NCBI RefSeq assembly: GCF_001632745.1
Contig: NZ_LQRT01000001.1
Location: 124,001-188,000 of the forward strand
Direction: 5' to 3'
Source of the DNA: Aquimarina aggregata
GTDB taxonomy: Bacteria; Bacteroidota; Bacteroidia; Flavobacteriales; Flavobacteriaceae
Length of the DNA: 64,000 nucleotides
Part shown: positions 1 to 10,000 of the stretch, one piece after another
How positions within the stretch are numbered: position 1 is the first letter of the stretch
Layout of the letters: each line of letters opens with the position of its first letter
Notes under the pieces: model-generated
Seen by the model: the letters and a program-made list of their open reading frames with translations, nothing else
What the model was told of the DNA's origin: nothing
Database searches by the model: none
Translations under genes and position numbers: made by a program

Positions 1-126
1 TTGGAATGCTAAAGTATGGAATAGCCGTAAAAATCAATTAAAAAAAAACACAAAAACGTTTAAGTGTATTTTTTAACCCGTGTTATACCGTGTTTTTAAA
101 ATTCCTACATTTAAAACCCTACAAAA

Positions 127-1008
127 TTAGCTGTTATAACCAAAACGTTTTAATTGCCGTTGATTACTACGCCAATTTTTATTAATCTTTACAAAAAGTT
201 CAATATGAATTTTCTTACCGAAAAATTTCTCTAATTCTTTACGCGCTTCGACACCTACTTTTTTTAACGCAGCCCCTTTGTGCCCTATTATTATTCCTTT
301 TTGAGAATCTCTCTCCACCATAATTACCGAACGAATCCTTATAATATCTTCGTCTTCGATAAACTCTTCAGTCTCTACCTCTACTGCATAAGGGATCTCT
401 TTCTTATAATTAAGTAATATTTTCTCTCTAATGGCTTCATTAACAAAAAACCGTTCTGGCTTATCAGTCAACTGGTCTTTTGGGTAAAATGCCGGAGAGT
501 CTGGTAACAGTTCTACTAATCGATCAAAAACTTCTCTAACATTAAATTTCTCTAGAGCTGATATTGGATAGATTTCTGCATTTGGTACTTTTTGTGCCCA
601 AAATTGAACTTGCTCTTCTAGTTTTGTCTGATCAGATAAATCAATTTTATTTATTAATAAAAGTACAGGGATTTTAGCACTTGTTATTTTAGCAAAAAAA
701 GCTTCGTCTTTTAAGTCTTTCTCTCCTATTTCTATAATATATACCAGAACATCTGCATCTTCAAAAGCTGACTTCACAAAATCCATCATTGATTCTTGAA
801 GGTCATAAGCCGGTTTGATAATCCCTGGCGTATCTGATAAAACAACCTGAAAATCGTCTCCATTTACTATCCCTAATATACGATGTCTAGTAGTTTGCGC
901 TTTAGAAGTAATAATCGATAGTTTCTCGCCAATAAAGGCATTCATCAAAGTAGACTTACCTACATTTGGATTTCCAATGATATTTACAAAACCTGCTTTA
1001 TGGTTCAT
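127..1008 (-). CDS. era: GTPase Era (ribosome maturation)
   Basis: Era is an essential GTPase that binds the 3' end of 16S rRNA and helps mature the 30S subunit at the inner face of the membrane. The Walker A/G1 motif GNPNVGKST, the G3 motif DTPG and the G4 motif NKID are all present in order. A KH RNA-binding domain occupies the last ~100 residues (GHKGAALKKVG). The length (293 aa) is normal for the family. I chose the ATG at 1008, giving MNHKAGFV. The frame can be extended to a TTG at 1038, but a Bacteroidota-type promoter element (TACCTTTG) overlaps that extension, so it is unlikely to be translated. The gene stands alone, divergent from the OmpA-family gene. Confidence 0.96.
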   Translation of the reverse strand: MNHKAGFVNIIGNPNVGKSTLMNAFIGEKLSIITSKAQTTRHRILGIVNGDDFQVVLSDTPGIIKPAYDLQESMMDFVKSAFEDADVLVYIIEIGEKDLKDEAFFAKITSAKIPVLLLINKIDLSDQTKLEEQVQFWAQKVPNAEIYPISALEKFNVREVFDRLVELLPDSPAFYPKDQLTDKPERFFVNEAIREKILLNYKKEIPYAVEVETEEFIEDEDIIRIRSVIMVERDSQKGIIIGHKGAALKKVGVEARKELEKFFGKKIHIELFVKINKNWRSNQRQLKRFGYNS

Positions 1009-1024
1009 ATACTTAATTTTGCCA

Positions 1025-1032
1025 CAAAGGTA
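1025..1032 (-). promoter_or_regulatory. Putative -7 promoter element of era
   Basis: On the minus strand this reads TACCTTTG, a full match to the Bacteroidota -7 consensus TAnnTTTG, 16 bases before the era ATG. A TTTG lies 16 nt upstream of it, a little closer than the usual -33 spacing. The match rests on consensus only. Confidence 0.5.
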
Positions 1033-1180
1033 TATCAATATTAAACAACAAAATAATTCTATTTAGGATATCTTATTTACCCCCGTATCTTATTAACATT
1101 TACAAGCAAAAAACAGTTAGTAAGTAATTCTTAGTATTTTAACTATTTATTTAGATTTTTCATAAATTTAATTCCAGTAT

Positions 1181-3235
1181 GTGTTCAAAACCCCTGTGAA
1201 GACAATATTTTTAAAAAAATACTGGGCCCTTTTGAAAAATTGTAACTTATTTTTTTTATTCAATAACTTACTATTATTATGTCTTTTACTTTTTTCACCT
1301 AAAGATGTTAATGGTCAGGATTATAGTAAGCAGTTAACCAAAGCAAACGAAAACTTTGAAGCATTTGCATATATTGATGCAAGAGCTATTTATCTGGATG
1401 TTGCTCAAAGGGGATTTTCTGCCCCCGATTTATATCAAAAATTAGCCGATTCGTTTTATTTTACGGGAGACTTAGAGGCTTCTGTGGAGTGGTATGAAAA
1501 ACTAATACAAACTTATCCTGAGAATTTAAACCCTGAATATTTGTTTAAGTATGCCCAAAGTCTTAAAAGTGTCGAAAGATATGCCGAATCAGATAAAGTA
1601 ATGGATCAGTTTTATTTACTTACCGGAACAGATAAAAGAGCCAAATCATTTATTAACAAGAGAGATTATTTAGACTTTATAGAATTACAGTCGGGTAAAT
1701 TTGATATTTTTCCTTTAAGTATAAACTCTGAAAATTCTGAGTATGCACCTAGTTTTAATAATCAAAATCAAATCGTATTTGCTTCTTCTAGAACCAAAAA
1801 AACAAATAACTCCAAAATTCATGGATGGAACAGAATGCCTTTTTTAGATCTGTTTTCTTCTAACATTAAGAAAGATACAATTAGCCTTGATGAACCTATC
1901 AAATTAAAAGGTAAGATCAATACAAAATTTCATGAATCGTCAACTAGTTTTAGCAAAGATGGCAAAACTGTATATTTTTCAAGAAACAACTTTACCAATA
2001 ATAAAATAGGAACTAGTAAAAAAGGGGTTGTTTTATTAAAACTTTATAGTGCTAATTTTATTGATGGAAAATGGACCAATATCCAAGAGCTGCCTTTTTG
2101 CAGTGATAATTATTCTGTATCCCACCCTTCTTTAAGTTTAGATGGCAAAAAGCTTTATTTTGCAAGTGATATGCCAGGCACCATAGGTAAATCAGACCTC
2201 TTTGTTGTTGATGTTTTAGGTAATGGAAAATTTGGGAAACCAAAAAATCTTGGAGAAAATATCAATACCGAAGGAAGAGAAACATTTCCATATATAAGCA
2301 ATACAGGAAATTTATACTTCTCAAGTGATGGACATGTTGGACTAGGAGGTTTAGACGTTTTTGTAACTGTACCTGAAGAGGTTGGTTTTTCTGAAGCATT
2401 TAATGTTGGTAAACCTATAAATAGTCCTAAAGACGATTTTACATTTGTACTTAATGAGGACACTAGAATTGGCTACTTTGCGAGTAATCGAAAAGGAGGA
2501 AAAGGAAATGATGATATTTATAGCTTTAAACAGACCAAAGAGCTGATCACTTCGTGCAAACAATACATAGAAGGCACAGTATACAACAAAATTACAAATC
2601 AAAGTCTACCCAATGCACGCTTGGAATTACTAGATGTTAATCAAAATTTGATTACAGAAATCATTTCTAACAGCTTAGGTAACTATAGATTCGAGGTAGA
2701 ATGTAATACTGAATATACAGTAAAAGTCACTTTAGATCAATTCATCCCAGAAGAATTAACAATCGCTGCCAATGACACTTTTGAATTTACACATGATGTA
2801 TCGTTCCCATTAGCTGCATTAGGCAGTGTCAAAAGTTTATTGACATTAGTTCCTGTAAACATTGGTGATGATTTATCCAAAACATTACAACTCAACCCTA
2901 TTCATTTTGGTTTAGATGATTCATCCATTACTAAAAATGCAGAGGTAGAATTACAAAAGATTATTTCGGCTATGAACTTATATCCAGAATTAAAAATTGA
3001 GGTAAGATCACATACAGATAGCAGGTCAAGTTATTGGTATAATAAAAGGTTAAGTGTAAAACGAATGCGTGCAACCGTTAAATACATCATACAAGAAGGA
3101 AATATTAATTGGCGAAGAATCCGCGGTAAAGCATATGGTGAAAGACGACTAATTAATCATTGCGTTGATGATGTTCCCTGTACTGAGGAAGAACACCAAG
3201 AAAATAGAAGGAGTGAATTTATTGTACGTAAATAA
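1181..3235 (+). CDS. OmpA-family envelope protein with TPR and PD40 propeller
   Basis: This is a large periplasmic/outer-membrane protein with the architecture seen in T9SS-associated PorE-like proteins. The order is a hydrophobic export signal (to about residue 45), TPR-like helices (~46-150), a WD40-like PD40 beta-propeller (~190-445, with repeated LYFASD and FSSDG blades), a carboxypeptidase-regulatory-like beta-sandwich (~460-545), and a C-terminal OmpA peptidoglycan-binding domain (~575-683, ending RRSEFIVRK). The start is GTG at 1181; an in-frame TTG at 1232 would give a more typical short signal peptide. No PorP/SprF partner is adjacent, although such proteins often sit beside one. A role in anchoring envelope machinery to peptidoglycan is inferred from the domains. 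Confidence 0.85.
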   Translation: MFKTPVKTIFLKKYWALLKNCNLFFLFNNLLLLCLLLFSPKDVNGQDYSKQLTKANENFEAFAYIDARAIYLDVAQRGFSAPDLYQKLADSFYFTGDLEASVEWYEKLIQTYPENLNPEYLFKYAQSLKSVERYAESDKVMDQFYLLTGTDKRAKSFINKRDYLDFIELQSGKFDIFPLSINSENSEYAPSFNNQNQIVFASSRTKKTNNSKIHGWNRMPFLDLFSSNIKKDTISLDEPIKLKGKINTKFHESSTSFSKDGKTVYFSRNNFTNNKIGTSKKGVVLLKLYSANFIDGKWTNIQELPFCSDNYSVSHPSLSLDGKKLYFASDMPGTIGKSDLFVVDVLGNGKFGKPKNLGENINTEGRETFPYISNTGNLYFSSDGHVGLGGLDVFVTVPEEVGFSEAFNVGKPINSPKDDFTFVLNEDTRIGYFASNRKGGKGNDDIYSFKQTKELITSCKQYIEGTVYNKITNQSLPNARLELLDVNQNLITEIISNSLGNYRFEVECNTEYTVKVTLDQFIPEELTIAANDTFEFTHDVSFPLAALGSVKSLLTLVPVNIGDDLSKTLQLNPIHFGLDDSSITKNAEVELQKIISAMNLYPELKIEVRSHTDSRSSYWYNKRLSVKRMRATVKYIIQEGNINWRRIRGKAYGERRLINHCVDDVPCTEEEHQENRRSEFIVRK

Positions 3236-3276
3236 ACAAAATGGCATTCATTTCACAATACATCTACCAACTGTAG

Positions 3277-4614
3277 TTATACTTTTTTGAAATACTCTTT
3301 GGCAAACGCATTTACTTTTGGAGCTAAAATTAACCCTGAAACTACGGTGGGAATTGCCATTAGTGCAAAAGCACTATCAATAAGGTTAATTGCAAAATCA
3401 ATTTTGACTACAGCAGCTATTACAATAAAAATTATATAAACATAATTGTAATACTTCCCATATTTAGGTTTTGTTAAAAACCCTAAGCAAACTGTTCCGT
3501 AATAGGAATGAGAAAATAGTGTAGAAAAAGCAAACACCAAAACCATGATAACCACAACAATATCTCCTAAACCATAAGGCAAAACACTATTAAAAGCTTC
3601 TAGGGTTAATGAAATCCCATTTCCATCAGTATATTGCCAAACACCTGTCGACAAAATGGCTAAAGCTGTTAATGTACATACCAATAACGTATCAATTGCC
3701 GGACCTATCATCGCTACTAACCCTTCACGAATAGGTTCATTAGTTTTTGCGGTTCCATGCATCATTGGAGCCGTTCCTATACCTGCTTCATTAGAAAAAG
3801 CTGCTCTCTTTATTCCTGTTTTTACCAAATATCCTAATGCTCCCCCCTCAGCAGCTTCGCCAGAAAAGGCATCTGAGAAAATCAACATAAACATTTGCGG
3901 CACTACATCAATTTGTATAATCAAAATTGTAAATACTGTTATAAAATAAAGAATTACCATAGAAGGCACCAATTTACTTGCTACCAATCCTATTCTTTTA
4001 ATGCCACCTAAAATTACCATAGATGCAATTACAGCTAGTACAAGACCAATATATAATTTACTACCATCTCCCCAATTCATAACATCTACCAACGTTTGTG
4101 TTAGTTGATTAGCAGTAAATGCCGGTAAAGTCCCTACTAAGCCAGCAAGAGCAAAAAAAACTGCAAGAGGTTTCCATTTTTCACCCAAACCATTCATTAT
4201 AACATACATTGGACCGCTAAGCAATTTTCCATCTTCATCTTTTGATCGATACATTACTGATAAGGAACAGGTATAAAACTTAGTAGCCATACCTATTAAA
4301 GCGCTTATCCACATCCAAAAGATAGCTCCTGGCCCTCCTGTAACAATGGCTATAGCTACTCCGCTAATATTACCCATTCCGACTGTAGCTGCGATCGCAG
4401 AAGACAAAGCCTGAAAATGGCTAAGTTGCCCTGGCGCTTCTTCATTATCATATTTACCTCCAAGTACTTGAATAGCATGTCTGAAATAAAAAAACGGAGT
4501 AAACCTAGAATAAATCAGAAAAAAAAGTCCACCTCCAATAAGCAGTATTAACAGTGGCCAATCCCAAATCCAAGGACTAAAAAAAGCTATAAAACCTTCT
4601 ATTTTTTCAAACAT
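3277..4614 (-). CDS. Sodium:alanine/glycine symporter (AGCS family)
   Basis: This is an inner-membrane secondary transporter importing small neutral amino acids with Na+. Roughly eleven hydrophobic helices span the 445 aa, the usual family length. Family motifs are visible: an N-terminal ATVGMGNISG-type segment, GGPGAIFWMW, and the AFSNEAGIGTAP signature near the middle. It is convergent with the OmpA-family gene (41 bp apart, no clear terminator hairpin) and followed at 34 bp by the RNA methyltransferase on the same strand. The exact substrate (alanine, glycine or glutamine) cannot be told from sequence. Confidence 0.93.
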   Translation of the reverse strand: MFEKIEGFIAFFSPWIWDWPLLILLIGGGLFFLIYSRFTPFFYFRHAIQVLGGKYDNEEAPGQLSHFQALSSAIAATVGMGNISGVAIAIVTGGPGAIFWMWISALIGMATKFYTCSLSVMYRSKDEDGKLLSGPMYVIMNGLGEKWKPLAVFFALAGLVGTLPAFTANQLTQTLVDVMNWGDGSKLYIGLVLAVIASMVILGGIKRIGLVASKLVPSMVILYFITVFTILIIQIDVVPQMFMLIFSDAFSGEAAEGGALGYLVKTGIKRAAFSNEAGIGTAPMMHGTAKTNEPIREGLVAMIGPAIDTLLVCTLTALAILSTGVWQYTDGNGISLTLEAFNSVLPYGLGDIVVVIMVLVFAFSTLFSHSYYGTVCLGFLTKPKYGKYYNYVYIIFIVIAAVVKIDFAINLIDSAFALMAIPTVVSGLILAPKVNAFAKEYFKKV

Positions 4615-4647
4615 ATATCGATGTAATACTTTATTCTAAATATTAAA

Positions 4648-5124
4648 CTATGAATTTAAGCCCTTGATAAATCTTGGTTTATCAATACCTCTATCATACA
4701 TAATTATACTTCCTGCAACAGCAACATTTAAACTTAACTCTGATTTAAATTTTACGACAAATTGAGATTTCTCTATAGCCATTTTAGATAGACCATGATC
4801 TTCAGCTCCTAAAAGATACACGCAACGTTTTGGATGATTAAATGTTTCTAATGAGACAGCCCTATCTGTAAGTTCTACCCCTACAAGCATTGCTCCTTTT
4901 GGTAAGTGATGATAAAAATCTTCAAAAGTATCATAATGAAAGTAAGGCATTGCTTTTACCGCATTATGTGTATCGCTTGCTTGTTTAGCATATCTATTAC
5001 CAATAGTAAAAATAAAACTTGCCCCCATATTCTGGGCAGAACGCCATAAAACACCAAGGTTTTCCGGAGTTTTCCCATTTTGAATACCAATACCAAAAAA
5101 TTCGTTTTCAAAGTTATTTATCAT
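4648..5124 (-). CDS. TrmH/SpoU-family RNA 2'-O-methyltransferase
   Basis: This is a SPOUT-fold S-adenosylmethionine-dependent methyltransferase that modifies tRNA or rRNA ribose. Motif 1 is seen as ENLGVLWRSAQ with the catalytic-region Arg, motif 2 as LLGAEDHGL, and motif 3 as SLNVAVAGSIIMYDR, which forms the knot. At 158 aa it is a minimal catalytic domain with no N-terminal L30e-like substrate domain, similar in size to TrmL. The target nucleotide is not predictable from this. It probably shares a transcript with the downstream symporter gene (33 bp gap). Confidence 0.88.
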   Translation of the reverse strand: MINNFENEFFGIGIQNGKTPENLGVLWRSAQNMGASFIFTIGNRYAKQASDTHNAVKAMPYFHYDTFEDFYHHLPKGAMLVGVELTDRAVSLETFNHPKRCVYLLGAEDHGLSKMAIEKSQFVVKFKSELSLNVAVAGSIIMYDRGIDKPRFIKGLNS

Positions 5125-5200
5125 GGATATAAAAATAACTCTTATTACATTATCGATGGAGTTTCCTTTTAAAAATTATCCAACTATATTCAAACTAAAA

Positions 5201-6037
5201 TCAACTATACTTTTGGTACGCTTTTTCTAATTTAGTATCATATTTATTTTTTTTGTATCCTGGCCCATTATATCCTTCAGCAAATTTGGCCCAATTTTTC
5301 TCTTTAATCCAATCCAGTAACTTTTTACCCTTAAAGGAGGTGTTTTCTACAAATTTCCCAAAAGCTTTAAGGTGTTCACGTTCGTGTTCATACATTTCTG
5401 AAACAAAATGATCAATCGATGCATATCCAAGGTTTTTATAATGAAAGCCCATAATCTGAAATGCTCCCCAGGAAGCAGCGTTATATGCGGCTTCATGAAA
5501 TGCCGGTAAATCTGATATTCCCGCAGCTTTTTCTAAACGATCATACTCACCTGCTCCACCTCTATAATGTGATCTGGTCCATTTCTTATACAAAACATCT
5601 TTGGTTCGGTTAGAAACATATTTCTCTGGATTTATACCTTTAGACTTAAGTTCTCTCCAAAATATATGGCCTTCAAACAATATGACAGGACGACCGTATA
5701 CCAAAAAACCTTTACCTCGACTTTCTATTTCATTAACAGCCTTTACCATAGCTATTTCCAATCCAAATTGATTTGCAAAATCTTTCACATCTTTTTCGGA
5801 TAAAAACTTATCATTAAAAGCTACTAAGTTTTTTTCAGCTTCTATGAGTTTCATCCAAGATTTTAAACCAACGATACCATCTACCACTAAGTTGTTTTTA
5901 CTTTGAAAATCTTTGACTGCAGCATCGGTATCTCGTCCAAAAAAATTAGATACATAAACCGTATACCCTAGTTTAGTCAAAATTTCTTCTAAATAATGAA
6001 CTTCTTCTCCTCTTGATCGATATCTTATTGTTTTCAT
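5201..6037 (-). CDS. N-acetylmuramidase with peptidoglycan-binding domain (endolysin-like)
   Basis: This enzyme is predicted to cleave the glycan backbone of peptidoglycan. Residues ~1-65 form a PG_binding_1 fold (DGIVGLKSWMKL at its end), and residues ~85-278 form an N-acetylmuramidase domain (DUF3380 type) with a conserved Glu in NEIESRGKGF and the later block WGAFQIMGFHYKNLG. There is no signal peptide and no membrane segment. It therefore looks like a cytoplasmic endolysin needing a holin or other release route, or a domesticated phage lysin or contractile-system lysozyme. No phage gene is next to it: the neighbours are a methyltransferase and a secreted unknown. Confidence 0.85.
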   Translation of the reverse strand: MKTIRYRSRGEEVHYLEEILTKLGYTVYVSNFFGRDTDAAVKDFQSKNNLVVDGIVGLKSWMKLIEAEKNLVAFNDKFLSEKDVKDFANQFGLEIAMVKAVNEIESRGKGFLVYGRPVILFEGHIFWRELKSKGINPEKYVSNRTKDVLYKKWTRSHYRGGAGEYDRLEKAAGISDLPAFHEAAYNAASWGAFQIMGFHYKNLGYASIDHFVSEMYEHEREHLKAFGKFVENTSFKGKKLLDWIKEKNWAKFAEGYNGPGYKKNKYDTKLEKAYQKYS

Positions 6038-6322
6038 TTTTGTGTGTTTTTAAGGGTTTTTAATTTAAACATAAAAACTCATCCTTTAGTATTGTTTACT
6101 GTTTTTTTTACACCACCCTGAATTGGTGATAATTCCCCCACTCTATAGAATGTTCTTTGAGCATTCAAAGGGGGTTACATACTATAAATCAAGGTTATTC
6201 TAAAAATTTAAATACTCTTTTACGAATTCTAATTAGATCATAACGAATTCTAAAACCACCACCTTTAGGAAGTATTAGGGTCTTACATTTACATTAAATA
6301 GCTAACCTCAAAATACGCTGTT

Positions 6323-6895
6323 ATGAAAAATGTAGCCATAATCATTATTCTATTTCAAAGTTTTCAGTATCTGTATGCCCAAAATACATTTACGAAAAGC
6401 GACAAGTATTTAGTTACCACTGAAATCACAGATCAGGAGGGACAAGAATACCCTTCTTACATTGTTAATTTGGTAAGTGCAAAAGATAGCTCCGAAAAAA
6501 TATCTACACTTACTATTGACGACACAGAACTTTTTGAGGACATCTTTATCACTACCTTAGAGAATCCTGGTTTAGAAGGAATCTCTGAGGTAATTAAGAT
6601 GGAAATTGAGTATTTAGCATGTTGCGCACATGTAGAATCCTATTATTTTATGATTGGAGAAGATAACAACATAATCGAATTACCAGAAATCAATAATGTG
6701 TATTGTGAAAATTCAGATACCGATTCCCAGTATATATTTCCTACTCAGGAATATGGAATCATCGGAAATATTTTACAAACACAGACTTTTTATAAAAACA
6801 CATCAGATGTAAGGTATGTAAACCTTAAACAAAGTTATGCATGGAATGATGGGATCGTTGACGATCCTACCACAACTGCTATAACAGGGTATTAA
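6323..6895 (+). CDS. Secreted protein of unknown function
   Basis: The first ~20 residues form a signal peptide (MKNVAIIIILFQSF followed by a YAQ cleavage site). The mature part is ~170 aa, acidic, predicted mostly beta, with an adjacent Cys pair in LACCAHVES and one further Cys. I do not recognise the family. It is a single-gene unit bounded downstream by a strong hairpin terminator, with the LytS-type kinase gene beginning 175 bp later. No lipobox or T9SS tail is present, so a periplasmic location is the simplest reading. Confidence 0.7.
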   Translation: MKNVAIIIILFQSFQYLYAQNTFTKSDKYLVTTEITDQEGQEYPSYIVNLVSAKDSSEKISTLTIDDTELFEDIFITTLENPGLEGISEVIKMEIEYLACCAHVESYYFMIGEDNNIIELPEINNVYCENSDTDSQYIFPTQEYGIIGNILQTQTFYKNTSDVRYVNLKQSYAWNDGIVDDPTTTAITGY

Positions 6896-6954
6896 AACAC
6901 CTTAACAACAAACTCAATCTGATAAACAAAAAGGGGGAAACTTTTGTTTATTAT

Positions 6955-6987
6955 ACCGACAATCCTATTTAAGGTATTGTCGGTTTT
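6955..6987 (+). terminator. Rho-independent terminator
   Basis: A perfect 9-bp stem (ACCGACAAT at 6955-6963 with ATTGTCGGT at 6976-6984), a 12-nt loop and a short T tract lie 60 bp after the secreted-protein gene. Confidence 0.8.
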
Positions 6988-7040
6988 GTTTGTTATTAAG
7001 GTTAAGGGTTTAGTTATCTACAACTAAAAATCAGTTTGAT

Positions 7041-7048
7041 TATATTTG
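7041..7048 (+). promoter_or_regulatory. Putative -7 promoter element of the LytS-type kinase gene
   Basis: TATATTTG fits the Bacteroidota -7 consensus TAnnTTTG and lies 22 bases before the ATG at 7071. No convincing -33 TTTG is seen at the usual spacing, so this is tentative. Confidence 0.4.
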
Positions 7049-7070
7049 TTCTTAACCTCATTAATCTTTT

Positions 7071-10000
7071 ATGAATTTAAACCGCCAAATTTATATTTTC
7101 TCTTTCTTGCTATGTTGCACCATTTACTCAATAAATGCGCAAAACAATAGACTTTGGGCTTTTACTCTTGAAGATGGTTTACCACAATCTCAGGTATACG
7201 ATATGGTTCAAGATGAAATGGGTTACTTATGGTTAGGAACACAAGGAGGAGGCTTGTGTCGATTTAATGGTGAAGAATTCAAAATCTGGAATGAAAGTGA
7301 TGGATTACAGTCAAATTATATTCATGCTCTTAATTTTGTAAACGATAGTTTGTTTATCGGAACAAAAAGAGGGCTTTCTATAAAAACAAAAAATAAATTC
7401 ATAAACCTTGAAGGTCCTCGGATTAATAAAATATATCGTTTTGAAAATAAAACTTACTTAGCCACTAATGTCGGTATATATCAATACACAAAAGAACTTG
7501 GTTTAAGTAAGGTTAAATTAAATCCTAAAATCAATACCAGTATTATTAATGACATTGCTTTTGATGGCAAATTGTTTTGGGTAGCCACAAGTAAAGGGTT
7601 ATGGAAATTAAATGCAATTAAGAAAAGTGCCAGTATCAAAGAAAGACATAGTGCTCATCATTTTACCGCAGCCGTTTTTTATAGAAATAAAATTTTTGCA
7701 GCTGCCCGTGAAGAAGGTATTCTTGTTTTAAATACCAATGCAAGATCTTATGGGAACAAGTGGCTTTCGCAACCTTTGAGAGTAAATAATATTTCTATTC
7801 ACAATTTAAATGAACTTTGGTTTTCAACAGATAATGAAGGTATAACAATTATCGATGGGGACACTCGGTTACATAAGAAAAAAATTAATCGAAAGAATGG
7901 TTTAACGGTTTCGCACGTAAGAAAAAGTATCGTAGATCAGCAATCAAATATTTGGATCGCTACTTCTGGAGGTGGTTTTTATAAATATTTTCAGAATAAC
8001 TTTATGCACTATGACCAGAATACTGGGCTAAAAGGTAATCGAGTATATGCAATACACACTGCTAGAGATGGCATATGGGCTTCAAATTCTGAAACTGGAC
8101 TTATTAAAATAGATTCGACAGGAATACATCATATCCCTCAGGATGATCGTTTAGCCGAAGTAAAAATAAGAACAATAACCAGTGATAATTCTGGAAATAT
8201 CTGGGCAGGTACTGAAGGTAAAGGCATACTTTTTAAACAACGTAAGCAAATTGATACCATTATTGTTGACAGTACTATTATAAAAAGACAAAAAAAAGAT
8301 TCTATTATTCTAAAATTTGATACTATTCCTAAAACAGTATATACAAATCATATTTTAGATAGTGATGATGGACTTCCTTCAGACTGGATTAGAACAATAT
8401 TAGTTGACAAAAGTCTTATTTGGGCTGCGTCGTATTCTAGCGGTATTATTCGTTTTAAATATGATCCAGCACGAAAGCGACTCTTATCATCAAAAAAATT
8501 TAATCGCAAAAGCGGAATAAAAGATTTGCAAATTAGACATATGACTAAAGGTCCCAAAGGTAAAATTTGGTACGCAACTCAAAATGGTCATTTGGGATAT
8601 ATAAAAAATAATAGAGTAAAACATCTTGGAAATATTTTAAATCAAAAAACTGCTATAAGTACAATACTGTTTCATGACGATAAAATCTTTATTGGAACCG
8701 CAGGAAGAGGAATTTGGTGGTCTGACCTGGATAAAATAGTAATAAAAAAACTAAAAGGAAGAAAAAAACCATATTCGGATAATATTTACCAAATGATCTT
8801 TGACGACCAGGGTAATTTATGGGCAGGTAGCGAACGAGGTGTCGATAAAATTGAGCTTAATCAATTTAATGATATTGTTGACATATATCATTACGGAAGA
8901 AATGATGGCTTTCTAGGCATTGAAACCCACCTTAATGCAGTTACCAAAGATCAGGAGGGGAATTTATGGTTTGGTGCTATTTACGGGTTAACAGAATATA
9001 AACCCACTGTCACTACTAAAACGACCATAAAACCTAAACTATTCTTTGAAGATGTAGAAGTTGCTTACAGAAGCGTTGATTCTATCAATCTTAATTCATG
9101 GGCAAATAGCGACCATGTTTTGCGATTAAAACCAAATCAAACAGAACTATCCTTTAGTTATAAAACTATAGATTTAGATCACCCTAATGATATCCAATAT
9201 CGTTTTAGACTTAATAACTCCGAATGGAGTCCTTGGTCATCAGAAAGCAAACAAAATCTTGCTGGTTTAGCCTATGGATCGCATTATTTTTCTGCGCAAT
9301 CTAGAAATTATAGATGGGAAGAAAGTGATCTAACTACATTTCGTTTCTTTATAGATAGCCCTATATACGAAAAAGCATGGTTTCAATTAGCCGTACTTGC
9401 AGCTATACTATTACTTGTAGGTGGTTATGCTTTATCTTATATTCGTAGGGTAAAACAAAAAAATAAAGTAGAGCAAGAACGCTTACAAATGCAAAATCAT
9501 TTGTTGTCACTAGAACAGAAAGCTTTAAGACTACAAATGAATCCTCACTTTATTTTTAATGTTTTAAACGGAATAAAAGCTATGGGGACTAGCAATCCTC
9601 TTAAGATGAATAATACCATTAATACCTTTGCTACTTTATTAAGAGAAACTTTATATAATTCAAGAAAAGATTATATTACTTTGGATCAAGAAATACAAAC
9701 ACTTAAACATTATATAGAAATCGAAAAGCTAATGGCTAGCAAACCCTTTACCTATGAGATTTCTATTGACACAGATTTTGATCCAGAAGAAATTCTGATT
9801 CCTCCAATGTTAATTCAGCCTTTTGTAGAAAATGCTGTAAGACATGGTATTTTAAAAGGAAGTAGAGATGGCGAATTAAAAGTCCTCTTTCACACTACAG
9901 AAGATTTCTTACATTGTACTGTAAAAGATAACGGACAAGGGATTTTTCAATCACAAAAGGCCAAAACGAATACAGATCATCAATCAATGGCATTGACAGT

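Noticed and set aside
1..126. A possible partial gene at the left edge
   Set aside because: No open frame with coding character reaches the edge on either strand; it reads as A+T-rich intergenic DNA after era.
1009..1038. Ten-residue N-terminal extension of Era from a TTG start
   Set aside because: It lies under a good TACCTTTG promoter element, and the family start is MNHKAGF-like, so the ATG at 1008 is better.
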